Assembly (NCBI GenBank): GCA_023665475.1
Contig: JAMPEB010000019.1
Coordinates: 1-60,906 of the forward strand
Length of the DNA stretch: 60,906 nucleotides
DNA from: Lachnoclostridium sp.
GTDB taxonomy: Bacteria > Bacillota > Clostridia > Lachnospirales > Lachnospiraceae
Reading direction: 5' to 3'
The translations under genes were made by a program, and so were the position numbers. The notes beneath the pieces are model-generated. The model saw nothing but the letters and a program-made list of their open reading frames with translations. It ran no database searches and was not told where the DNA came from. Shown here piece by piece: positions 42,508 through 51,694 of the stretch (its first letter is position 1; every line of letters starts with the position of its first letter).

Positions 42508-43004
42508 TCGAATCCCTCCTTCCCAAGCTTTTCCTTTAATTTTTTCAATGCTGCGCCTATCCTGCGGTACGCGGCAAATCGGGAAATGCGGAATGCCTTT
42601 GCGATGGCAGAAACAGGCACTTCGTTCACATACCGCAGAAGCAATAACTCCTGCTCCTCTTTTTCCAAGTGGGACAATGCCGACTGAACCGCAAGGCTTG
42701 TGACAACTGCTTCCTCCAAGAATCCGTTTTCCTTGGAAGCGCCTCGTGATTCCTGCAGAAATTTATCCTGCATCCGCTCCGTTTTTTGGGATTCTCTGGG
42801 GTGTTTCCTATATTCGTCTATGCAGAGATTCCGCGCGATGGTGTATAAGTATTTTAGAGCTGCCTCACCCTTCATACTTGAATAGGCTTCAAAATAGCGA
42901 AGAAAGGTTTCCTGCGTAATGTCTTCCGCTGTCTGTCTGTTTTGCAGCCTGAAATAACAATAACGATATATTTTGTCATACTGCTCTTCCATATCCATGG
43001 ACAT
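42504..43004 (-). CDS. ECF-type RNA polymerase sigma factor
   Basis: A sigma factor of 166 aa. Region 2 is YDKIYRYCYFRLQNRQTAEDITQETFLRYF, split here as YDKIYRYCYF and AEDITQETFLRYF. Region 4 is LSHLEKEEQELLLLRYVNEV followed by SAIAKAFRISRFAAYRRIGA. It heads the ABC-2 operon and probably directs its transcription. ATG 43004 has AAGGAGG 10 bases upstream; an ATG 8 codons earlier is less well placed. Confidence 0.88.
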   Translation of the reverse strand: MSMDMEEQYDKIYRYCYFRLQNRQTAEDITQETFLRYFEAYSSMKGEAALKYLYTIARNLCIDEYRKHPRESQKTERMQDKFLQESRGASKENGFLEEAVVTSLAVQSALSHLEKEEQELLLLRYVNEVPVSAIAKAFRISRFAAYRRIGAALKKLKEKLGKEGFD

Positions 43005-43219
43005 CTTAGGGAAACCTCCTTTCCGCAAGCATCCGATAATCTATCTGCGATTATACAATGTATAACGAACAAAGACTATAAAAAGTGCGGTTCCTGCAAA
43101 AATTTTTTCATTTTATGAAAGTATGGCTCTCTTTTTGCGATTTAACAGATGAAACAGCATTTGCAGATGCATACAAGACAGAAAAGCACAAATTTGCAGA
43201 TTACGGAAAGGCATGGTGA

Positions 43220-43225
43220 TATAAT
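43220..43225 (+). promoter_or_regulatory. extended -10 of the second ECF sigma gene
   Basis: TGATATAAT gives a consensus TATAAT with the upstream TG. A possible TTGCAG lies 20 bases upstream, too far for a standard pair, so the extended -10 may dominate. It lies 60 bases before the plus-strand sigma start. The remaining 43005-43284 shows no gene. Confidence 0.45.
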
Positions 43226-43284
43226 GAAAAGAAGAACGCTTTGAAAACGGCAATACCCGGAAACGAAAGAAATAAAAAGGAGAA

Positions 43285-43851
43285 TTGGAAAAGCTTATGG
43301 AAGATACCGAAATTGTTTCACTGCTTTTAGCGCGCAGGGAATCCGCCTTGGATGAAATTCTACGCAGATACGGCAGATTATTAAAGCATTTTGCAGGGCA
43401 TATCCTTTCCTCGGCACAGGATATCGAGGAATGTGTGAATGATGTCCTGCTGGACATATGGAATACCGTTCCCCCAAAGCATCCCTCATCGATTGCGACC
43501 TATGCTGTCACGCTGACCAGAAGGCGGGCGGTGGACCGCATCCGCTACCTGACAGCAAAGAAGCGCGGCGGGGGCGTTTATCTGGTAGCTTTGGACGAAT
43601 TGGCGGACTGCATTCCCGCAAATGCCGCATTAAGCGAGGACACGGACGAAATAAGGGAAGCCTTAAACAACTTTCTTGCCGAATTGCCTGCTAAAGACCG
43701 ACAAATTTTTATAGGCCGTTACTTTGCTTTGGAATCCATGGAATCTTTGGCAAAAAGCAATTCCGTGACAAAAAACACCATTCAGATTCGCCTTTCCAGA
43801 ATGCGGAAAAAATTGAAGGAAAAACTTGAACAAGGAGGCATTTTTATATGA
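43285..43851 (+). CDS. ECF-type RNA polymerase sigma factor
   Basis: A sigma factor of about 185 aa. Region 2 is visible as AQDIEECVNDVLLDIWNTV, with TYAVTLTRRRAVDRIRYL after it. Region 4 is LPAKDRQIFIGRYFALESM then SLAKSNSVTKNTIQIRLSRM. Start is uncertain: a TTG at 43285 lies only 2 bases after AGGAG, while an ATG at 43297 lies 14 bases after it. It overlaps the next gene by 4 bases (ATGA), so the two are coupled. Confidence 0.88.
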   Translation: MEKLMEDTEIVSLLLARRESALDEILRRYGRLLKHFAGHILSSAQDIEECVNDVLLDIWNTVPPKHPSSIATYAVTLTRRRAVDRIRYLTAKKRGGGVYLVALDELADCIPANAALSEDTDEIREALNNFLAELPAKDRQIFIGRYFALESMESLAKSNSVTKNTIQIRLSRMRKKLKEKLEQGGIFI

Positions 43852-44879
43852 GTATGACAACCCGGGAACAACTGTTAGACCTGATGGGGGATGTGGATGA
43901 ATGCTACATCCGGGAATACATAGATGCACAACCGAAAACACATCGGTCCGGACATACAAAAATGCGGCTCAGTTTTGTATTAGCCGCCGCCATGGTAATG
44001 CTCTTTGGAATGGTCAGCTTTGCGGCAGTCGCTCCCGCAATCGGTCATTTTTTACAAAACCTTATGACCGAAAACCGAAGCGTCATTCAAAATTTTAGCG
44101 ACATTGAAGCCAAATACGCCGTTCCCATAAAGGACACACAGGAATGCGACGGGGTATGCGCTACACTCAACAGCGCCGTCGTGGAAGACCATTATCTGCT
44201 GTTAAGTTATACTTTCGATTACAGCGGTCTCGAAGAGGCTCAAAACGGTTCTTTCCACACATACTTCCTGCCTTGGTTCTTTTACATTACAGAAGGAGAA
44301 ACCGTCATCTGTCAGTCGGAATACACCGACGGTCTGCACACACAGCTTTATTTAGCCGATGAAGACGAAGACGCCATGACATTGACCAATATTTATTGCA
44401 TCGACTTGGGAAAAATAAACGGCGGAGAATTATTGGGCAGGGAACTGACCGTCCGGCTGCTCTATGCAGAGGATGGGGACGGTTTTGTCAGTACCTTTAC
44501 TCCGGAAACCTGTTTTACCGGCAAAAGTTTTCAGCTCAATAAAACTTATGAATGGGGTGAACACAAAATCCGCTTAAACGCCATTCAGGAATCCGCTCTG
44601 TATGTGACCATGTTTATCGACTGCGATACCATCGGGCATGACGGGGATGAATATGAATTTGTCCTGTCCGATGAACTGGGTAATGACTATACGGTTTATC
44701 CTTATGAAGATCACGATGCCGTGGGCTATTGGTTTACCAAGCCGGTGACCATGGGTACACAGCTGACCCTGAAGGTAATCCGCAGCGGTCTGGAAGCAGA
44801 CTCCTACGGTTATGTTACAGACGACAGCTATGAGGTGCTCTATGAAATTCCCATTACACTGAAAAATGCTTCTCGTTGA
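43848..44879 (+). CDS. DUF4179-like membrane protein, likely anti-sigma partner
   Basis: A 343-residue protein with a cytoplasmic N-terminus of about 45 residues. One membrane segment follows (about 46-70, LSFVLAAAMVMLFGMVSFAA), then an extracellular beta-rich domain. This layout and the 4-base overlap with an ECF sigma gene fit the DUF4179-type anti-sigma/sensor proteins of Firmicutes. The extracellular signal is unknown. Confidence 0.75.
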   Translation: MSMTTREQLLDLMGDVDECYIREYIDAQPKTHRSGHTKMRLSFVLAAAMVMLFGMVSFAAVAPAIGHFLQNLMTENRSVIQNFSDIEAKYAVPIKDTQECDGVCATLNSAVVEDHYLLLSYTFDYSGLEEAQNGSFHTYFLPWFFYITEGETVICQSEYTDGLHTQLYLADEDEDAMTLTNIYCIDLGKINGGELLGRELTVRLLYAEDGDGFVSTFTPETCFTGKSFQLNKTYEWGEHKIRLNAIQESALYVTMFIDCDTIGHDGDEYEFVLSDELGNDYTVYPYEDHDAVGYWFTKPVTMGTQLTLKVIRSGLEADSYGYVTDDSYEVLYEIPITLKNASR

Positions 44880-44936
44880 TGTAACCTTTTCGGGTGATTG
44901 CGAAATTCTTGCTTTCGTAAAACGAGTTAGGGCACA

Positions 44937-45098
44937 AATGCTTATTGCATAAGCATTGCATGTTCCACAAGCAGACCCTTGAAAAACGCTGGTACTTGGA
45001 TGCCGTATTTTAGCATCTTATGTACCACTGCGTTTTTCACGGAGCAAGAGCGTGTCTGCGATAGAATGTGCAACATACACAAAGTGTATGTTTTGCAC
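44937..45098. repeat. three consecutive hairpins between convergent genes
   Basis: AATGCTTA-TTGCA-TAAGCATT (44937-44957) comes first. Next is a long imperfect hairpin at 44971-45059 with outer arms GCAGAC/GTCTGC, then TGAAAAACGC/GCGTTTTTCA and GGTAC/GTACC. Third is GTGCAACATACAC-AAA-GTGTATGTTTTGCAC (45068-45098). The middle hairpin shares GAAAAACGC/GCGTTTTTC with the family-C element. It lies between the stops of the anti-sigma-like gene and the Bce-type permease and holds no gene. Confidence 0.7.
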
Positions 45099-45135
45099 GA
45101 ACGACACTTTGCCAAAATCCGAGTCCCGCAACTGC

Positions 45136-47049
45136 CTAAGATAAATTCTTCCAGTACGCCAACAGGGAAAACAGATAAAACACAATAAATATTGCCAATA
45201 TAATCAAAACACTTACCACATTTACCGAAAAGAGACTGACAAGCATAGTGCTTGCAAGAGCTTTGACAGAAAAATAGGAAGAAATTGCCATCACCGTAAA
45301 GGGAAGTCCGTATGCCGCTCCCAGCTCACAGGCAATGGACTTTTTCAGCGCATCTTCGCTTAATCCCAATTTTTTCATAACCCCGTACCGCTCTTTTTCC
45401 TCGGTGGAATCATTATAGGTTTTCATCAACATAATGCAGCCGCTCGCCATGATAAATACCGCAAACACAAAACCGCAGAGGGCATACAGCACTTTCACCC
45501 ACACAATGTCATCCTGAGACGGGTCTATGGTAATACTGCCCGCATAATTTTCCCCCTGATTATTTTCATTTGCAAATAAGCGAAAGGCATCTCTTGTCTT
45601 AACAAAGTCCTCCGGCTCCGAAATTCGATAATTAAAAGCATATATGATTTCCTGTCCCTCGGCCAGCCATCTTTCATACACGGCATCATTGACCACATAA
45701 AATGCCGCTCCTCCCATTTGCTGCAAATATCCGAGATAAGGCTGCCGTACAGTCAAAATCCGCTCATAACGCCTTCCGGCAATGACTATCTCCTCATTTT
45801 TTTCATAGCCGATAAAGGACATTAGCGGCATATTACTTAACTGAACCACTTCATTTTCCGCAGGCTCCGAAAAGGTAAAATCTAGCCCTGCCGCCCCCGC
45901 AAGCTCTTTCATTTCGGAATAGGAAAACATAAAATATCCCTTTGTTCCCCATTCGCTGTCTCCCTCCTGCGGCGTAAGCTGCACTCCCGCAATCTGTGTT
46001 TTGCAGGAAATATCGGTGTTCTCCAATATTACTGCCTCCGCGGGATTTCCGAGATTTTCCTGATCGGTGATAAGTTGGAAAGTATAAAAATTATCAAACA
46101 GCCTCATGTTATCATATCTGTTTTTCACGGCAAAGCCCGCTGCCAGAGCCGTTACGCCGGAAAGCGCCAACACACTGACCATGGCATAAGTGCGGTAATT
46201 TTTCTTCATGCGGAAAATCATCTGATTAACCCATAAATTCCTCTGTTTCCGATATAAAAAAATTTTGTTTTTGGCAAGCCGCTGGAACACAAAGGGCAGC
46301 AGTCCTCCGAACATCAGGTAAACCCCCAGCGTCACCAAAACCACCGCGCCTAAAATATATGCCATAAATGTCTGTTGGTTCGCTTTGGTTGACAGATAAA
46401 AACCGGTCCCCAGCACTCCGCATCCCAGAACGGTTTTCAAAAAAAGGAGAAAGGAATTCTGCTTCACATATTCATTCTGCCTCGCTGCGGAAACCATGTC
46501 CAGCACACTGCTTCCCGCAATATTTAAATAACCCTTCCACACAAAAATGCCATAGATGATCAGGTATACTACACCGGTAATCAAAACCGGCTTCGGCGAT
46601 ACCCAAAAGCGGGCTTCAACGGGAATCTCCGCCACCGCCAATAATATCATCTGAAACAACCCTTCCACCAGACTGCCGAAAATAAGTCCCAACGCCAAAG
46701 CGATAATGCCGATTAACGAAGTTTCTATCATATACATTTTTCCGATTTTATCATTGGAAAGCCCCATAAAAATGTAAATGCCGATTTCCTTTTTTCGCTT
46801 GGTCAAAAAGACATTGGTGGCGTACCAGATATAAAAAAACGAAAACACACCCATCACAAAGCAGAGCACCCGGATAATGATATCCGCATATTCCTTGTTG
46901 CGCTGCCCTATCTGCACCAAAGTATCAGAATAAATAATATTTTGAAAATTCAGGAAAACCACTATGGTAAACGCCAGTGAAAAAATCAGCGACAGAAAGT
47001 TTTTTGCACTGCCTTTAAAATTCAGAAACGCCAGTCTGCTCATTCGCAT
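45136..47049 (-). CDS. BceB-type ABC permease (FtsX-like)
   Basis: A 637-residue permease of the peptide-resistance type. Ten membrane segments are seen: one at the N-terminus, then groups with KKEIGIYIFMGLSNDKIGKM between them, as in BceB. A large extracellular domain lies between segments 7 and 8 (about 305-530). The C-terminal part carries the second FtsX pattern (EEKERYGVMKKLGLSEDALK). It overlaps the ATPase gene by 10 bases and likely senses and removes cell-wall-active peptides. Confidence 0.9.
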   Translation of the reverse strand: MRMSRLAFLNFKGSAKNFLSLIFSLAFTIVVFLNFQNIIYSDTLVQIGQRNKEYADIIIRVLCFVMGVFSFFYIWYATNVFLTKRKKEIGIYIFMGLSNDKIGKMYMIETSLIGIIALALGLIFGSLVEGLFQMILLAVAEIPVEARFWVSPKPVLITGVVYLIIYGIFVWKGYLNIAGSSVLDMVSAARQNEYVKQNSFLLFLKTVLGCGVLGTGFYLSTKANQQTFMAYILGAVVLVTLGVYLMFGGLLPFVFQRLAKNKIFLYRKQRNLWVNQMIFRMKKNYRTYAMVSVLALSGVTALAAGFAVKNRYDNMRLFDNFYTFQLITDQENLGNPAEAVILENTDISCKTQIAGVQLTPQEGDSEWGTKGYFMFSYSEMKELAGAAGLDFTFSEPAENEVVQLSNMPLMSFIGYEKNEEIVIAGRRYERILTVRQPYLGYLQQMGGAAFYVVNDAVYERWLAEGQEIIYAFNYRISEPEDFVKTRDAFRLFANENNQGENYAGSITIDPSQDDIVWVKVLYALCGFVFAVFIMASGCIMLMKTYNDSTEEKERYGVMKKLGLSEDALKKSIACELGAAYGLPFTVMAISSYFSVKALASTMLVSLFSVNVVSVLIILAIFIVFYLFSLLAYWKNLS

Positions 47050-47801
47050 AAAAAGTCACCTCCCATGGATGTCTCCACTTGGATGATGCGGTCATAAAAT
47101 TCCTTACGGTTCTCACCGCGGCTGATTTTACATTTAAAAGAACCGTCGCTCAGGAAGAATACATCCTTTGCATAAGAAGCACAAAACGGGTCGTGTGTGA
47201 CCATCAAAATAGTAGCCTGTCCGTTTTTGTTTACATTTGAAAGACATTCCAACAATTCCCTGCCCGCCTTGGAATCCAACGCCCCCGTAGGCTCATCCGC
47301 AAAAATAATCTGCGGATTTGTAATCAGCGCACGGCAGATGGCTCCCCGCTGCTTCTGTCCTCCCGACAACTGATAAGGATATTTCTTTAAGTGATTTTCC
47401 AGCCGGAATCTTTTCGCCAGCTCTTCGCTTTTTTCTATACAGGTTTTGCCGGAAACCCCGTTTAGGGAAAGGGGCAGCGCAATATTATCCTGCAGGGTCA
47501 TCGTATCCAGCAAATTGTAATCCTGAAAAATAAATCCTATTTTATCCCTGCGCAGTTTGGAAAGTTCCTTGTTGGAAATATGCGTGATATCTTTTCCGTC
47601 CATGCAAACGCTCCCCGAAGACGCTTTATCTATGGTGGACAAAATATTTAACAAGGTGGTTTTGCCGGAGCCGGAAGGCCCCATAATAGCGATAAAATCA
47701 TTTTCATAAATGCAAAAGTCAATCCCCTTCAAAACCGTTGCCGTAAAACCGCGGCTTCCGTAACTCTTTTGCAGTCCCGCTACCTCAACTACTTTTTTCA
47801 T
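47040..47801 (-). CDS. BceA-type ABC ATPase
   Basis: A 253-residue ATPase. Walker A is IMGPSGSGKTTLLNILS, the signature LSGGQKQRGAICRAL and Walker B IIFADEPTGALD. Start at 47801 from the MKKVVEVAGLQKSYG N-terminus; upstream codons belong to the leader. It precedes the Bce-type permease and pairs with it. It follows the sensor kinase by about 100 bases on the same strand. Confidence 0.93.
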   Translation of the reverse strand: MKKVVEVAGLQKSYGSRGFTATVLKGIDFCIYENDFIAIMGPSGSGKTTLLNILSTIDKASSGSVCMDGKDITHISNKELSKLRRDKIGFIFQDYNLLDTMTLQDNIALPLSLNGVSGKTCIEKSEELAKRFRLENHLKKYPYQLSGGQKQRGAICRALITNPQIIFADEPTGALDSKAGRELLECLSNVNKNGQATILMVTHDPFCASYAKDVFFLSDGSFKCKISRGENRKEFYDRIIQVETSMGGDFLCE

Positions 47802-47898
47802 CTTTATTACTCCCTTCTGTGTTGTTGCTTTATAAAATATTGTAGCGGGTCTGTGTAAAAAAATCCTTACGCCTTCCTTACAAAACAAAGAAGATTTC

Positions 47899-48894
47899 TT
47901 ACAGTTTTTGTAAGGTTGGCTCTATGAACGATATACTGACCCTTGTATATTTTCCCTGTTCGCTTTCTATATGAATTTCATGTTCCAGCTTTTCTATAAT
48001 TTTGGACACCATATATAATCCCATGCCGGTGGATTTATATTTCCCGTTATGGTGGCTGCTTCCGGTAAATCCTTTTTCAAATACCCGGCGGATATCTTCT
48101 ACCGCGATTCCCTCTCCGCGGTCTTCTACAGAAAGTATCACCGCATCCCCAGCGCTTTCGGACCGGATGATCAGGCGGGGGTCTTCCAGAGCATATTTAA
48201 TGGCATTTGAAAAAAGCTGATCCAAAATATAAACCAGCCACGATGGGTCCGTGTGTACCTTCTCGTCCCCTACGCGGATATCCAGAGTAAACTTTTTTTG
48301 TATCAGGAAAAAGCTGTTATTTTTGACGGCAGTTTTCACACAATCCGACAAGCTTACTGCCTTGATCTGTAAATCCAGCCACTCCCCCGAAAGCCTGCAT
48401 CCCAGAAGCATGGAATTGACCTGTCTGCTGATTCTTTCCAACTGTCCCCGCAATTCCCCCCGCTGCCGGGCGTCCGGGATTTCCTCATCCATCAAAAATG
48501 CTGCTGCCAGCGGAATTTTGATTTCATGGCACCACTTTGCCACATAATCCTGCAGGTCACGGTTTTCCTGCCCGCGCTCCGCCAGCCGCTTTTTCAGGAC
48601 TTCCACATCATGCAGCGCAATATCCCGATTTTCAAAAGACGACAATTCCATAAAAATCACATCTTCCAGCGACAACGCTTCCTCCTTCTCCCGCTCCCAT
48701 TTTTTTAACCGCATAAAATCGATTCCCAAAAGGAACAAGAGAGCCACAGCCAGCAATAAATCGAAATAGACTTCATACTTGACGGAAATATCAGAAACCA
48801 GCAGTCCGTAATAAAGATGAAAAAATAAAAGCAGGCAGATAACAAGCAAAATTGTCCCTGCCCTTTTTCTCCAATATGCCTTTACATATTTCAT
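47899..48894 (-). CDS. BceS-type intramembrane-sensing histidine kinase
   Basis: A 331-residue kinase with two membrane segments (about 13-31 and 42-60) and almost no extracellular loop, the mark of BceS-type kinases that get their signal from the ABC permease. The H-box is YVAKWCHEIKIPLAAA with His123, and the ATPase domain has SVEDRGEGIAVEDI and TGMGLYMVS. It overlaps the regulator gene by 4 bases. Confidence 0.93.
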   Translation of the reverse strand: MKYVKAYWRKRAGTILLVICLLLFFHLYYGLLVSDISVKYEVYFDLLLAVALLFLLGIDFMRLKKWEREKEEALSLEDVIFMELSSFENRDIALHDVEVLKKRLAERGQENRDLQDYVAKWCHEIKIPLAAAFLMDEEIPDARQRGELRGQLERISRQVNSMLLGCRLSGEWLDLQIKAVSLSDCVKTAVKNNSFFLIQKKFTLDIRVGDEKVHTDPSWLVYILDQLFSNAIKYALEDPRLIIRSESAGDAVILSVEDRGEGIAVEDIRRVFEKGFTGSSHHNGKYKSTGMGLYMVSKIIEKLEHEIHIESEQGKYTRVSISFIEPTLQKL

Positions 48895-49562
48895 GGTATG
48901 GAATATCCCACTCCTTTCTTGGTACAGATGATTTCTTCCCCTGCCGCGTCCTTAAGCTTGGCGCGGAGACGGGAGATTAGCGTAGTGAGCGTTCCGTCCG
49001 AGATAAATTCATCCGTACTCCACAATTCCTGCATCAACTCTTCCCTTGTGACAATGCCGGGACGCTGTGCCATTAATTTTGACAAAATTTTCCTCTCGGA
49101 TTTTGTCAGCTCCACTTCCTTGTCTCCCACAAACATTATTTGGGAAGTACAGTCAAAATGAAGCTCTCCCCAGAGGTAAATTTCCTTTTTCTCCCTATAA
49201 TGATAAGTCCTGCGCAGAAGCGCTTCTATCTTTGCCTTCAAAAGCTCCAGCCGGAAGGGCTTGTCCACATAGTCGTCTCCGCCCCAGGCAACTCCCATAA
49301 TCTTATCTTTATCATCATTCCGGCTGCTGATAAAAATGACCGGTACCGTGGAAATCTGCCTGATTTGCGCACACCAATAAAAACCGTCAAAATTCGGCAG
49401 ATTCACATCCATTAAAATCAAGTCGGGGTTTAAGGAAAGTGCTTCCCCCGCAATATCGGCAAAATTCTCCGCCTGCAGAGTCTCATAGCCCCACTTGTTA
49501 AGATATCCGGCAATCTCCTTCAAAAGCGCCTCGTCATCTTCCACAATAAAAATTTTCATCAT
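48891..49562 (-). CDS. BceR-type response regulator
   Basis: A 223-residue OmpR-family regulator. The receiver starts KIFIVEDDEALLKEI and the phosphoacceptor lies in LILMDVNLPNFDG, with VIFISSRNDD and DYVDKPF later. A winged-helix domain follows (LTKSERKILSKLMAQ, TLTTLISRLRAKLKD). Start at 49562 or the adjacent ATG at 49559; AAAGGA lies 8 bases upstream of the first. It heads the four-gene regulator, kinase, ATPase, permease unit and should induce the transporter when peptides are present. Confidence 0.93.
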   Translation of the reverse strand: MMKIFIVEDDEALLKEIAGYLNKWGYETLQAENFADIAGEALSLNPDLILMDVNLPNFDGFYWCAQIRQISTVPVIFISSRNDDKDKIMGVAWGGDDYVDKPFRLELLKAKIEALLRRTYHYREKKEIYLWGELHFDCTSQIMFVGDKEVELTKSERKILSKLMAQRPGIVTREELMQELWSTDEFISDGTLTTLISRLRAKLKDAAGEEIICTKKGVGYSIP

Positions 49563-49633
49563 ACCCTGAATCCTTTTCGCCATACCATGTAAACAAAATT
49601 ATTTACAATATACGAACCATATATCGTAGTATT

Positions 49634-49662
49634 ATTATAGTAATCCCAAAATAAAATGTCTA
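49634..49662 (-). promoter_or_regulatory. promoter of the Bce-type operon
   Basis: Minus strand TAGACA (49657-49662), 17 bases, TATAAT (49634-49639). An inverted repeat TACGA...TCGTA lies downstream of the -10 near 49607-49630, possibly a regulator site. Confidence 0.7.
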
Positions 49663-49690
49663 CTGTTTTTAGCATGACGAACATTCTTCA

Positions 49691-49719
49691 TTGCAGCGGA
49701 AGATGGTATTTGTTATAAT
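49691..49719 (+). promoter_or_regulatory. promoter of the guanine-deaminase-like gene
   Basis: TTGCAG (49691-49696), 17 bases, TATAAT (49714-49719), about 37 bases before the ATG at 49756. It is divergent from the Bce promoter, whose -35 starts only about 30 bases away. Confidence 0.7.
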
Positions 49720-49755
49720 AAGGGTGTTGTTCCTGATAGAAAAAGAGGTGCGGTA

Positions 49756-50220
49756 ATGAATGAAAAGATGAAATTTATGTCCGAAGCGCTTCGCGAAGCT
49801 TCGGAAGGAATCGCCAATCATCACGGGGGACCTTTCGGTTCCGTAGTAGTTTCGGACGGAAAAATCGTAGGACGGGGACATAATTGTGTCCTGTTGAAAA
49901 AGGATGCCACCTGTCACGGAGAGATGGAAGCCATCCGGGACGCCTGCCGTACTCTGGAAACCCACGATTTGTCGGGCTGTGACCTCTATACCACTGCGGA
50001 ACCCTGCCCCATGTGCCTTGGCGCAATCCTCTGGTCCAATATCCGACAGGTCTATTATGGATGCAATATCAAAGACACGGAAGATATCGGATTTCGTGAC
50101 AGCAAATTCTATGACTATCTCCGCGGGCAGAGTAAAGATTTGACCCTTACGGAGTTGGACAGAACCCGCTGTCTGGAGCTTTTTGCGGAATATGAACAAG
50201 GAAATCATCAAGGATATTAA
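49756..50220 (+). CDS. guanine-deaminase-like nucleoside deaminase
   Basis: A 154-residue zinc deaminase of the CDA fold, close in size to B. subtilis GuaD (156 aa). It has GGPFGSVVVSDGKIVGRGHN and the zinc Cys pair in TTAEPCPMCLGAILWS. The first zinc motif reads CHGEMEAI, whereas most members have HAE; His and catalytic Glu are kept but Ala is Gly. It ends at the stop of the convergent lipoprotein gene with an 11-base gap. Guanine is the most likely substrate, but cytosine or adenine deaminases share the motifs. Confidence 0.8.
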   Translation: MNEKMKFMSEALREASEGIANHHGGPFGSVVVSDGKIVGRGHNCVLLKKDATCHGEMEAIRDACRTLETHDLSGCDLYTTAEPCPMCLGAILWSNIRQVYYGCNIKDTEDIGFRDSKFYDYLRGQSKDLTLTELDRTRCLELFAEYEQGNHQGY

Positions 50221-50231
50221 ATGATTTATAA

Positions 50232-50789
50232 TTATGGAAGGGAAAGGGTTATCTGGGTTTCTTCTCCGCTCAGAATTTCTTCCAACTCTGATTCCTCCAT
50301 ATCTGACACTTTACCGAGCCTTGTATATGCCCATGAATTGGAACCGTAGAAAATAACAATCTGGCTGCCATTGTACAGGCAGATATCTCCGGCATGAGTC
50401 GTCGTCCGGCTGTCATTTGTGGGAAGACTGCTTCCCAGAGAACATACTTTTTCAAATCCGCCATAGTTAGAGGCAGATATTGTCAGCGGACCGTCAGCCA
50501 GAAGTTTCTTTAAAGCTTCTGCAGCTTCATTGTCCTCCAAAACCGCCGTCAGTATAACTTCGCCTACTTTTATGTTCATTTGATTCGCTGTCACTGCATC
50601 TTCCTCCGTTTCCGCTATACTAACCGATTCCATCTCCGGCTCGGCTTCCTCTTCAAAGCCGCTCTCCCCATGAAGGGTTTCCATATTCTGCACTATGCTG
50701 TGATTTTCTTCGCTGTTCGTGCTATTCCCGCAAGCCGAAACGGTAAGCGGTAAAAGCAAAGTTAAAATTGCCGCTATATATCTCTTCAT
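50232..50789 (-). CDS. lipoprotein with cyclophilin-like fold
   Basis: A 185-residue lipoprotein. A signal sequence ends at the lipobox LPLTVSACGN, followed by an acidic linker. The C-terminal domain (about 70-185) fits the cyclophilin-like fold of small clostridial proteins: NIKVGEVILTAVLEDNEAAE, LADGPLTISASNYGGFEKV, and GDICLYNGSQIVIFYGSNSW. Isomerase activity is not established for this group. It is the last gene of the operon that starts at 52735. Confidence 0.82.
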   Translation of the reverse strand: MKRYIAAILTLLLPLTVSACGNSTNSEENHSIVQNMETLHGESGFEEEAEPEMESVSIAETEEDAVTANQMNIKVGEVILTAVLEDNEAAEALKKLLADGPLTISASNYGGFEKVCSLGSSLPTNDSRTTTHAGDICLYNGSQIVIFYGSNSWAYTRLGKVSDMEESELEEILSGEETQITLSLP

Positions 50790-50818
50790 CCTGATAAACT
50801 CCTTTTAGCAGAATACTT

Positions 50819-51694
50819 TTAAGCACAATCACACTTTTTTGCCGCATTGCAATTCCCCGGCCCATTAAGGATGATCTCTCCTTTTGCATTTTCATCATCC
50901 ATGATGATTTCTTCTACTTCCGGTACGCAAATCTGCCCGGATAAGGGATTCTTAATGCTGATGACAGGGGTTGTAACGACTGCCTCAACCTGGGATTTTT
51001 CAAAGGCAAGATCGGTATCAATCATTTCACAGTCAATCAGCTTCAAGTTTTTGCAATAGCACAACGGCTGTGTCCCGATAATTTTACAATTTATCAGCGT
51101 CAGTCCGTCAGAGTACCATGCCAGATATTCCCCCTTAACTATGCTGTTTTTCACCGTTACATTTTCAGAATGCCAGAACGCGTCTTTTGTGTCAAAATCA
51201 CAATTTTCAAATGTAGCGTTGCGAATATATTGGAAAGAATATTTGCCCTTAAACTGCACATCCTCAAAATGCAGATTTTCGGAGCGCATCATAAAATACT
51301 CGCTCTGCGCCGTACTATGCCGCATCTCTATCTTGTTCACCGACCAGCCGAACTCCGGAGAAATGATGTCGCAGTTTTCGATAATAACATTGCTGCACTC
51401 CCGAAGCGCCTTGATTCCATGCATCTTTGTATCCGTAATTTTAATATGGTCGGAATACCACAGCGCCGCCCGACACAATTCTGTCATTTCCGAATCCTTA
51501 ATGATTAAGCCGTGGTCGTGCCAGAACGGATAACGCAGATTGAAAAAGCAATGTTCAGTTTCTATATTCTGCCCCTCCTTAAATGCACTCTCCCCGTCGG
51601 CCGGACCGTCAAAGAAACAGTTTTTCACAACCACCCCGTTACTTCCATAAAGCGCTCTTTCCATATCAAAAGTCTGATTTTCAATCACTTTCAT
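50819..51694 (-). CDS. DUF3737 beta-helix protein
   Basis: A 291-residue soluble protein built from short repeats such as VVVKNCFFDG, VIIENCDIIS and ATFENCDFDT, the pattern of a right-handed beta-helix. It agrees with the DUF3737 family. I chose the ATG at 51694 (KVIENQTFDMERALYGS), preceded by AGGAAGGG. It overlaps the end of a 28-codon upstream frame, suggesting coupling. Molecular function is unknown. Confidence 0.85.
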   Translation of the reverse strand: MKVIENQTFDMERALYGSNGVVVKNCFFDGPADGESAFKEGQNIETEHCFFNLRYPFWHDHGLIIKDSEMTELCRAALWYSDHIKITDTKMHGIKALRECSNVIIENCDIISPEFGWSVNKIEMRHSTAQSEYFMMRSENLHFEDVQFKGKYSFQYIRNATFENCDFDTKDAFWHSENVTVKNSIVKGEYLAWYSDGLTLINCKIIGTQPLCYCKNLKLIDCEMIDTDLAFEKSQVEAVVTTPVISIKNPLSGQICVPEVEEIIMDDENAKGEIILNGPGNCNAAKKCDCA

